The translations under genes were made by a program, and so were the position numbers. Below are positions 1 to 11,230 of a stretch of DNA of 64,000 bases, one piece after another. Where the stretch lies: the NCBI GenBank assembly GCA_002104905.1, contig MCFE01000264.1, forward strand, positions 1 to 64,000. Direction: 5' to 3'. The notes under the pieces were generated by a model. That model was given only the letters and a program-made list of their open reading frames with translations. It was not told the origin of the DNA and ran no database searches. Within the stretch, counting starts at the first letter, position 1, and every line of letters starts with the position of its first letter. The DNA is from Basidiobolus meristosporus CBS 931.73. Its lineage: Eukaryota; Basidiobolomycota; Basidiobolomycetes; Basidiobolales; Basidiobolaceae.

Positions 1-1446
1 TGCTTTTTACCTATCAGTTCATGAAGAAAGAAAACACAGAATCTTTATTGACCTGAAGCAAGCATATGATAGGGTAGTGATCCCAATACTCCTGAAGAAG
101 CTAAAGAACCAGAATGTATCCAGTCAGCTTCTTAGGATTGTACACTCACTCTTCTCAGCCTGCTATTCCACCATTAGTGTTAATGGTGTGATATCATCTC
201 CATTTCCCAGGCTCAGGGGGCTATTCCAGGGATCTTTGCTTTCACCAATCCTGTTCAATGTCTACATTGATGACCTGGCCCAAAGTCTCTGCTTCAATGA
301 CTCAGGAGCTGCTGTGCCCTCTGCACTGTTATTTGCTGATGACATCCAATTGCTGCCTAGGAGTCTCTCCAAAGCTAATTGTTTGCTGAGTAAAGCAGCC
401 AATGGTATGCTGCCAATGGTATGGAGGTAAACACTGCTAAATCAGCATACATTGGTCCCACACCAGAGTGGAATATTTCCTTTAATAACTCCCTTCTGCC
501 TCAAGCTTCCTCTTACAGCTACCTTGGACTCCCAACTTGTCAAAGTGGTATTTCTTGGGCAGCTTACACTGAAAAGTGTATTCAAAGGGCTTCTGCCACT
601 TTGAGATTCCTACAGCTCAAAGGGGCCAGATGGCATCCTCTGATTAGGCTACAGCTATTCAAGGCCTTTGTGAGGTCATCTTGGGAGTATGCTGCTCCTA
701 TGATGTGTTTGGCTGCTGATCCTGACCTCATGGCCAAGCTACAAGCTCTGCAGCAAGAAGCTATTGGCTGGGTAGTCAATGCTTCTGACTACCATTCTAG
801 GCAATATCAGAGGCTTATACATAGTCTGACTGGTATTGATGCTGTGCCAATCAGATTTGAGACTTTAGGTATCAGATTTGGGCAGCACTATGCAAAAGCA
901 TCATTGAATAATCCTTTGAAGATCTTAGTCAATAAGATTACTAATAACTTAGTCCAAGCCACCCCAAAGTCATTGGTGAGAAAGAAGATACACTTTCCTG
1001 ATGGTTATAGAGATTATCTGGCCTCCAACAGTGCCAAGCCACCTAGAGAGCATATTCCTCTCTCTGTAGCAATGCATAAAAGGAAGCTGGAGAATATCTC
1101 CAGAGTTACTAGCTCAAGAGACAGAGTTGGACTTATTTCTCATGAGAGTAGACATTCCCATAGTGGAGCAGACATATCCCTTTACATCAGGAGTTCCTTC
1201 TTTGCCTTCCAGGCCATAAGGTGGAGAATGAACACACTTTGCTTGGGTTCCAAGTGCCCCTACTGTAGCAGGTATTTTTACTTCTCTCATGTAGAGAGCT
1301 GCTTTGGGTTCAAAGATACCCAATCTTTGTTCCAATTTCACAAACAAAGGGAGCTCATCCAGAGACTTTCTGCTATCATATCTGCAATTAGACCTGAGCT
1401 TCTGCCTTCCTGTGAGATCCCTGCCTTTCAGGAAGTGGTAGTATAG
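1..1446 (+). pseudogene. LINE (non-LTR retrotransposon) reverse transcriptase, 3' part, frameshifted
   Basis: This is the reverse transcriptase and C-terminal part of a LINE ORF2; the 5' part lies left of the window. It is open in one frame from base 2 to 430 and in another from 421 to 1446. Visible motifs are FIDLKQAYDR (palm motif A), GLFQGSLLSPILFN (motif B) and LLFADDI (the FADD catalytic site, about base 330). A thumb region follows (YLGLP near base 520, WEYAAP near 690), then a CPYC..H..C zinc-knuckle near 1255-1305, typical of LINE ORF2 C-termini. The frame switch coincides with GCCAATGGTATG occurring twice, 14 bp apart (398-409 and 412-423), so this copy is probably inactivated by a small tandem duplication. 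The stretch contains no CpG. RT identity is certain from the motifs; the family (clade) is not assigned. Confidence 0.9.
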
Positions 1447-1673
1447 CTCTACACTTTCCCTTAGTGCTTTGCTTTCAAATAACTCCCAGCTTTACTTCAT
1501 TTTCTAGCCTGATTTGTTGACAAATTTCTTTTCAGAACTCAACTCAACTTGAGCAGTATTTTACCTTCACATTACTATAGATATATCTTCTTTATACAAT
1601 ATGCACTTTTCAACTTGAATCAAGTTGAAATAGTATTACTATACTTGATCAGATTCAATAAAAGAATTTAGAC
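1447..1673 (+). mobile_element. 3' UTR of the first LINE
   Basis: This AT-rich tail follows the ORF2 stop codon. It carries AATAAA near 1657 and ends in GAATTTAGAC directly against CCCTAA repeats, with no poly(A) run. I read it as the element's 3' UTR because it lies between the RT stop and the telomere-type repeats. Confidence 0.6.
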
Positions 1674-1736
1674 CCCTAACCCTAACCCTAAGTGACTTTC
1701 CTCCCCCCTAGCCCTAATCCCTCCCCTAACCCACAC
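1674..1736 (+). repeat. Telomere-type CCCTAA tract (interstitial)
   Basis: Three perfect CCCTAA units occupy 1674-1691. Degenerate C-rich units follow (CCCCCCTAG, CCCTAATCC, CCCCTAACCC) to about 1736. The strand shown is the C-strand, so the G-strand TTAGGG runs 5'-3' leftward, the expected orientation if the chromosome end lies to the left. It separates two LINE 3' ends. Confidence 0.85.
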
Positions 1737-2129
1737 TACACCTGGCTCCTGCTGGAGAACTATACTTGGAGATCCTGAAGTCAAGAAGTTTGCTCATTAT
1801 ATTCTGCAGTCAGAGAGGCCCAAGCTGGCCTACTTGAAGTACTTGACAGACCTTTGGCAGCAATATCTGAAGCAGCACACTCCCTTCATGATGAATATCA
1901 ATCCTTATCATATTCCCCTCATTAATGTTGTTCACAAATCATTCTTACCCCTCTTGCTACCCCCCTTCCCACTGAACAGTGTCTTGAGCACTGAAGAACT
2001 ATCATCACTTCTTGTAAACTTGCCTACAAATTCCCCTTAGCTACACACTCTTGTATCAAAGCTACAACAGTAGCGCTGGCTTCTTTGTTTCAACTGAAAT
2101 AAAGATTTCACCTGTTGGTGACTGCCTCC
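1737..2129 (+). mobile_element. Second LINE, 5'-truncated 3' end
   Basis: An open frame from about 1741 to 2040 gives a short ORF2-type C-terminus (it includes WRTILGD and LQSERPK) and ends in TAG. It is followed by about 90 bases of UTR with AAATAAAG, ending against CCCTAACCCTAACC. The protein differs from the end of the first LINE, so this is a different element or subfamily. It has no 5' part, as expected from incomplete reverse transcription. LINE assignment rests mainly on position, style of the C-terminus and the shared telomere-type tail. Confidence 0.55.
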
Positions 2130-2143
2130 CCCTAACCCTAACC
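2130..2143 (+). repeat. Telomere-type CCCTAA repeat at the end of the second LINE
   Basis: Two perfect CCCTAA units plus CC follow the second LINE 3' end with no poly(A). Beyond it the sequence becomes ordinary non-repetitive DNA. Confidence 0.8.
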
Positions 2144-3676
2144 AAACCAGCTATGCATTCCAGAGCATCAAATGTAAGGATTAGACAGGTTCAATAACTG
2201 TTTAAATAAATCAAGGTGCTTTGAAATGTACGTAGCATCATTTGCTTTTTGCTTGAGAAGTTGGTACCCAAATTCTTGCTAGTTATAATATTGCTGAATC
2301 TGGATTGAAAGCATAAAGCCGCATGTGGGCTATATGCCTCATTTTAGCAGGATTCTGAATTCATGTTGCATATTCATAGTTTAGAAAGTAAACTTTCCTA
2401 CTTCTCCCAATATGTTGCAGAAATCTCTTTGTATTGACTGGGCTCTAATATTCAAAAAATCAGAAAAAGTCCATCATTACTTTCCCCAAAGCCACTGAGA
2501 AGAGAAGTCAATTTAAATTCGCACATTGTAAGCCACATCAACATGAGTTGTTTGGTAGCTAACTTTAATATAGTATTATTGCCCATCTTTTAATATCTAC
2601 CTTAGACTACATGTATTCAGTAATATACTACTACTGTAGGCTTTAATTGATTGCAGTCGAAACAGAGAGGAGGCATAGGGCCTTGGAGCTGAAAACTATG
2701 GTTGTTCTAGAACGAAATATGCTACCGAATAGATATGCTGAGCTTTGGCGTATGCTTATTCACGGCCTTTCAGGTTTCCTGGGGCACTTTCTGTGTAAAA
2801 TAATGGCGCTTTCCTATTATGTCTCGATAAGCCAGGATATATCACAGTGCGAGGATACTACAACTCTTTAACTGAAGTATATTCTGGTTGTATTGTGTGG
2901 CACACCTATCTATTTCTTGTTCATATAAAGTACATTTAGTATTACTTCATGCCCCCACTTCCAAGATAATATTGACGACATTGAAACAGCTTTACCACAC
3001 TGAACTTTTATCGAGTGATATTATAAATGGCACTGTACATCATTATTACCGGCATATTTGGTTAGCCTAAGCTACTCTTATGTATTTTTTAAACCTCATA
3101 AGTTGCCATTCCTTACTAAAAGCCTCAAATACGGGATCCAAACCCTCTATTTATGAAGTTAATCCTACACCAACCTAATATTTCCTCGGCACACTGTTTG
3201 TGAGGGAAAATAAGGTGCAACAATATGAATCGCCATTGATTACAACAATTTCCAAAACAATTATTATGATCATTATGCCTCTTCTGTAGTGATTTCTAAA
3301 TGTCTTGGGATAAGGCTTTTGCGTACAGTCCTAGGCTTAAGAGTATTTTACCAGCGGTAATGAACCTTGAGTTGCTCAGACAACACTATACCATAATCAA
3401 GAATCTAGATCTTAGAGCTGATTGTGAGCTTTGGGGGGGGGGCTTATGCTCATATCATCAGCTATCAGTTAGAAATAAACAATAGTTGGCTGACATCCAA
3501 GATCATTCAGTTGCTGTGCCCCATACCTGATGTATAAAACAATAATATAATGTTATTGGTTGCAATTGAAGTGCATGTACAAATGCTTTTTTAGGAGAAT
3601 ACCCAACGGTCTAAATTCCGCAAAATAAAGTATTGCGCTTCCAAGCTGATTTATTTATGTTTACAACCTGAGAAAG
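2144..3676. other. Gene-free stretch
   Basis: AT-rich sequence with only short, unsupported reading frames. It has a run of nine G near 3432. No RNA gene or repeat was recognised. Confidence 0.5.
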
Positions 3677-4855
3677 CTAATCGAAAACAATTACAGCCCG
3701 GAATCTGGGTTTACCACTCATCATATCGTCATACGCTTGCTTAGCTTGATCAATAGTGTACGTTTGTACTAAAGGTTTAGTATTTGTCAAGGAAGAGAAT
3801 TTCAATGCCTCTTCAGTGTCCTATAAAGAATATTAATGTTCGATACTATTAAAGATTATGTACTAATAGAATGCACTAACCGTTTGAGTTCCGCTGGGCC
3901 ATCCTCTGACTTGAGCCCTCTTCATAATCAAATCCACTGAATTCACTTGTAGAGGCTCAGGCAACATTGAAACTACTAGCAGGGTTCCGTCAAACGCTAA
4001 TCCTTGGATAAGCTTGGATACATCGCCACCAGGTGCAGTGACAACAATCAACTTCGCGCCACCTAGTTTGTTGAGCTCTTCCACGGCATCATGTTTGGAC
4101 TGGTCGATGTACGAATGAGCACCCAACTCAACCGCGAGGTCTTTCTTCGTTGCCGAGCTTGAAAGCGCCACAGTATGGTAACCAAATTTGTTTGCGTATT
4201 GAATAGCAAGATGACCCAAGCCACCAATCCCGACAACAGCACAAACATCGCCAGGTCGGACATTGTTCATATGTCTCATGGAGTTATAAACAGTAATTCC
4301 AGCACACATCAAGGGAGCTGCTTCAGCGGAGCTCAGTTCTTCAGGAATTCTACATAGTGCACTTTGTCTGGCAACCATATATTGGGCATATCCGCCATCT
4401 TGTCTAACGCCGGTAACCCAATGTTGTTCGCAATCAATAAACGCACCACGGCGGCAGGCTTCACAGTTACCACAGTACCCCGCGCTCCATCCTACACCAA
4501 CTCTCATTCCTTCTTTGTAAAGAGATGAAACCTGGGAGGAACTTTAGCAATTATCGATATGAAATAGGAGAAAAAGGAAGGTACATTATCACCCATCTTT
4601 TGGATTTTGCCAATAACTTCATGTCCAGGAATGGTAGGGTAATTGATTCCAGGTATAGCATTATATTGAAGTACACAATCACTAGAACAATTTAGTAAGG
4701 ATCGTAGGTGGGCTTAGCAGAGATACTTACGAATGGCACACACCACAGGCTTCAACTTTAATTAACACTTCTCCTGGGCCTGGTTTCGGGATTGGCTTTT
4801 CAACAACCTCCAGGTCGCTGTTGGGCTTGTTAAAGACGGCACACTTCATAGACAT
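3677..4855 (-). CDS. Zinc-dependent alcohol dehydrogenase (MDR family)
   Basis: This is a cytosolic-type medium-chain NAD(P)-dependent alcohol dehydrogenase, interconverting alcohols and aldehydes. Exons are 4855-4731, 4681-4585, 4531-3881 and 3820-3677, giving 338 residues. The start MSMKCAVFN is the first ATG of exon 1. The catalytic zinc ligands are visible: CGVCHS (spanning the first intron), PGHEV and MCAGI. The structural zinc cluster is CGNCEACRRGAFIDC. The Rossmann motif is GIGGLGHLAIQYA. The length fits yeast-type ADH (about 350). There is no targeting peptide. A TATAAATA lies antisense at 4891-4898, 36 bp before the start. Substrate is not decidable; a cinnamyl- or aryl-alcohol type is possible. 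Confidence 0.93.
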
Positions 4856-4890
4856 TTTGGGATTATCGTCAAGGATGGGCGAGGGCATGG

Positions 4891-4898
4891 TATAAATA
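4891..4898. promoter_or_regulatory. TATA-like element upstream of the alcohol dehydrogenase
   Basis: TATAAATA on the + strand reads TATTTATA toward the gene, 36 bp before its ATG. The same octamer, in the same antisense orientation, lies 70 bp before the hexokinase ATG (29111-29118). A TBP site is plausible but unproven. Confidence 0.35.
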
Positions 4899-6243
4899 CA
4901 GAAGTCCGCAGCCTCTGAGACCGGTATTGGTTACGTATACATGGCTCTGGGGATATTCTAGACATCGTCCTATCTGTGGTCATGCTTAATAATTACGACG
5001 TTTTCGAAAGTAGCAGATTGGGAGAAATACAATACCGCGCACCAACTGATTGCGTTGTGAAGTACCATAACGCATAATGATCGCTATTAAGCCGTATGGG
5101 CCCAGCTAATCAGTACCCAATAGGCCGTTCAGATCCCGAGAAAGTCAGTTTTGAAATCTACCCACGATGAGGATCAGATCAGTCGATTTCTGAGTCCATC
5201 AAGAGAATACCCTCGCATTAGCTAAGCCCCAGTTAGTTACATCAGCGATGTCTATTGGCTATGAAGAAACCCATGTCGAGGTATTTATTCTCTTGGATTA
5301 TATATTTAAAATAGCTGACTGGTTTAGAATTTTCACGGTGCCAGATGTGTGGCATATTTGGTTAATTTCCATGACCCTTATCATGTAAGTCATATGATCG
5401 ATCTACGGAGCCTACGTCTACTACGTGATTTGCACATGCAAGTAGAGGGTGATGACTATTTCCAAAAACAGCCTTTTCTATGTAGATTACCTCACGGACT
5501 GGTTGGCGGAGGCTCTATTTTTGGATGCATCTTCATATAGCTGGAATAGCATTGCTGAGATCTCAACCAAGTGCCACTCATTTGCAAATCTACACAAAGA
5601 TTAGTTTGATGTTCGCTACAAAAAAAAGATGTAGGTAATAAAGCTGAATGGGTCACATTTGGCCTTTACCAAAGGTGATCAACCAAGAATGTTGATTTGG
5701 GGTTCTAAGGACATTATATAGACAAAAGACATGGTTTCTTATACTTGTAAACCTTATGTGCCATGGTTCTGTCACAATTAAAATGGCACATGTGCAGCAA
5801 GACCTTATAGGCCAGATACATAGCGCTGCCATGCCCTTGCCAACGGCATTTCACTGGTTGCTCTTGATGTCGCCATATTCTGTTTATTCTATTGCGGTGG
5901 AAAGATACTCAACTTTTGCTAATCATCATAAAGCTTGGCCACACGAAGTTACACAGCTGTTACTTGAATTATGATGTCAATTCGCCGGGGAACTACGAAA
6001 ATCCTGGAGAGCAATAATGCCCATGTAAGGGAATTACATGCTGGACTTGAAGTATCCTCTCTGTAATTTCCATTACAAGCCCATATCATAATCGCCTTGG
6101 GGAACTCGAATAAACATAGAATGTGATAAGCTTTCCTCTGAATACCCAATTATATACGAAAGTCAATCCACGAGTGCTCAAGGTTCTAAGCAATTAGACA
6201 TATCGACAATTCAAATCTACAATCCAAAACACCAGCGAATTTG
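4899..6243. other. Gene-free stretch
   Basis: Intergenic DNA between the divergent alcohol dehydrogenase and phosphatase genes. Only short frames without family features or plausible splice structure are present. No RNA gene was recognised. Confidence 0.5.
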
Positions 6244-6250
6244 TATAAAA
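6244..6250 (+). promoter_or_regulatory. TATA box of the PhoD gene
   Basis: TATAAAA begins 50 bp upstream of the ATG at 6294, a suitable position for a short-leader fungal promoter. Confidence 0.55.
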
Positions 6251-6293
6251 GTTCTGACCATCAGTTGATACCTATTGTCAAAGACTCCGCAAC

Positions 6294-8659
6294 ATGATTT
6301 TCAAAGCTTTTGCGCACATCATACCGCTATCTTTAGGAGCCTCTGTGGTAACTGGAACCTTGTACGATGGTCTCAATGACAACATCAACTACAGGTCTCC
6401 GTTTGAAAATCTGGTAGAACACGGCCATTCTTTAGACCGTATCCATGGCATCTTGAGCAAGAGATCTGCTTTGGGCAACCCCTCATTTGCATTTACCCAC
6501 AATGTTGCCAGTGGTGATCCGTAAGTGATCTGCGACCCACCAATCATGCATTTTGCTAAGAGGTGTTTAAAACGTAGCTACCATGACTCTGTTATCCTCT
6601 GGACTCGAGCTGAACCAGTCGAAGAAAAACTAGGTTCTGTTTGCGTCAAATACTTGGTTTCCAAAGACGAGGATTTCAAAACAATTGTGGCTCGAGGAAA
6701 AGCCATCACCACCGCTGATGTTGATTGGACTGTCAAGGTATGATACTAGCATCCAATACCTGGTTGACTGGAAAACCAGATCTGGTAACAAGCATACTAA
6801 CCTCTATGCGCCAGGTTGAAGCTAGAGGCTTGAAACCCCTTACAAACTATTACTACAAGTTCCACTCTTGCTAGTTAGTAGCATTGTTTCCGATCGCTGC
6901 AAATTCAATCCCATAACCTTATGATTGGTATGTGCTATATAGCGACAAGAAGGCTGAATCCCCAGTTGGCCGCACGAAGACAATGCCAAGACCAGATCAA
7001 AAAATAGACAAATCGCTACGTTTCGCAGTATACTCTTGCTCCAATTATCCATTCGGCTATTTCAATGTAAGCTGTTACGCTCTATCCCAAGTACCTGAAG
7101 ACTAACATCCACTGCTAGGCGTACGGAATCCCAGCTCGTACTGATAGTATGGACTATATAATTCATCTGGGGGATTGTAAGTGACAAGGGAAGCAAACCC
7201 TATATCGAACGGCGTGCCCAGTAACCTTCTTTTATACGCTAGACATCTATGAATATGCTGGCAATGGAGACTACGGTGATGGTGCTAAGATAGGGCGCAT
7301 TCCCAAGCCGGAGAAAGTGATTACTAGTCTGGATGACTATCGTCTTCGATATGCAACCTATAGGGCGGATCCAGACCTAGCACTAGCCCATCAGAAATTC
7401 CCATGGATAGTTATCTGGGACGATCATGAAGTAGCTGACAATACATGGAAGAAGGGCTCAGCGAACCAGAATGATACCCTCCTGGGGGTATGGTTTGACA
7501 AACGCAAGAGTAGCGCTGAACAAGCTTGTATGGCTGACCAATTCTACTACTCCCTTGCTATGTTTGTAATCGTTTTTATTCGCAGATTTCGAGTGGATGC
7601 CAATCCGACAGGTTAATCGAAATGATCAGCGCCAAATTTTCAGGACATTCCAGATAGGAGACATGGCTGACCTGATCATGCTGGATACTAGAAACTACGA
7701 AAGAGATATAACTGACATGTATTACAATACCAAATGGATTGAAGCCATTGCTGAGGATCCAACTCGTAGTGTAAGCCTCGGTATCTGACATTGTACACTA
7801 GCACACCAATAACCCTTGCAATTACTTTAGCTGATGGGGCACCATCAAGAACAGTGGTTTTATCGAGAACTTTACAAGTCGAAGCGTAGAAACGCACACT
7901 GGAGATTGATCGGTCAGCAAGTAGAATTCAACCGACTTGACTACTCAGCAGCTATAGCTGGTAAAATCATGAACTCCGATGCATGGGATGGCTACAGAGC
8001 TGCTCGTTGGAGATTTTTTGATTTCATAAAGAACCATGATATTCAGAACAACATCGTTCTGGCAGGTAAAATCCCCATTCCGAACGAACCATTCAATAGT
8101 TCGCTGACTCTTTGGTGCCTTCGATTATTAGGAGATGTGCACAGCAATTGGGCCTGGGATTTGGTGGATGAGCGGAATTTCAAAAAGTTTGTCTCCTGTC
8201 ATGACTGTTTGTTTGGTCAGTGTCCTCACTAATCCGAATGTGCTCTAAAAAATAGATATGATATCAAAACCGGAGAAGGCGCTTGGGGTGCGGCATTTAC
8301 TGGCACCGCTGTAACTAGCCCTAGCCCATATCGCTCACAAAATTCCACCACCAGGGGTAAACTTGAAAAGACTCTTGTTGCCTCTAACCCTGCTCTCAAG
8401 TGGGTGGAGTCTACGTATCGTGGATATTATACTCTGACACTGGATTATGATGCTATTCAGGTAGGTTGCAAATCACATCACAGCCTTATTACGCCATGCT
8501 CATGAAGGTTCGTTTTGGAAATAGGCTGTCTACTGGGGAGTCGAGGAGATTACTACTCGCAACGATAAACAGATACAGTTGGCCCAATTTAAGATCAACC
8601 ACGGTGAAAACCATTTGTCTCGCCCATTTAATGTTACTGCTGGTGGAGTTGAGAACTGA
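6294..8659 (+). CDS. PhoD-type alkaline phosphatase, secreted
   Basis: Alkaline phosphatase D releases phosphate from phosphomono- and diesters outside the cell or at the wall. Exons: 6294-6520, 6578-6737, 6815-6873, 6943-7066, 7119-7176, 7243-7527, 7586-7770, 7831-8065, 8132-8210, 8256-8460 and 8525-8659, giving 583 residues with the total in frame. The N-terminus is hydrophobic (signal peptide). The PhoD N-domain is marked by HNVASGDP and VILWTRAEP. The metallophosphatase core shows IIHLGDYIYEY, IWDDHEVADN, FEWMPIRQV, LDTRNYERD and LAGDVHSNW, with the metal-binding Asp, Asn and His residues present. The donor of the ninth intron (8211 or 8221) is uncertain. A TATA box lies at 6244. Family assignment is secure; substrate preference is not. 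Confidence 0.92.
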
Positions 8660-9166
8660 TGACCCGCTCCAGACCACATCTTTCAATAATCCAAGTCTTA
8701 GTCACGCATTTTAGACTTCCCTCTTCGTAACACAGACAGACGTATCTATTCAATAAACTCTCCAAAGGTATCACAATCTATATGAGCAAGGGAGCCAACG
8801 AAGCTCTACCTTTAGCCAATCACTGCGCAGCATCACCAATGCCACGGTGCAACCAACGCAATACTGAGAGTTCGTGAAAAGAAACATGAACAGATCAGTG
8901 CCTATTAGTGTATGATGAATCAACGACGCGCTTCTGCCCACTAGCAAGATGAAATATTTAGCGGGATTGTGTAATCTAGGTGTTACAATCCAAAACCGTG
9001 CATAAGCTTCACAAACAAGTTGGCCAATCTTTCGCAAGTCGTCACGGTTAGACATCAAATTACTATCGGGAGAGCTTACTCTAGCGCAATTGATTTCCTG
9101 TTTATTGCTTGCTAAATATTAATCATTATACAGCCTAAATACCATGCAGTTATTGCCGACCGATAA
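8660..9166. other. Convergent intergenic region
   Basis: The space between the 3' ends of the phosphatase and CYP51 genes. No further gene or repeat is visible. Confidence 0.5.
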
Positions 9167-11013
<1,847 letters not shown>

Positions 11014-11207
11014 TGTAATGTATCACTGTAGGCTATTACTACACCAATGTAGGGGACTACTGGAGAAGGAAGAAAATGGTGAATGAAAAACCAATTGGAG
11101 GAGTGTCGATGTTGGATATTTATTTTGGCAACTCATCACTAAAAACCCAACGAATAATCCTCGGGTTTACCGGATTTACCCCTCGTTGAGTGATGTTTTC
11201 TTATTTA

Positions 11208-11230
11208 CCCCACTTTTTCTCAGTGTGGGG
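11208..11230. promoter_or_regulatory. Inverted repeat upstream of CYP51
   Basis: CCCCAC at 11208-11213 and GTGGGG at 11225-11230 form a perfect 6-bp inverted repeat with an 11-bp spacer, about 195-217 bp before the CYP51 ATG. GTGGGG fits the SYGGRG consensus of CreA/Mig1-type zinc-finger repressors. Function is inferred only from motif and position. Confidence 0.3.
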
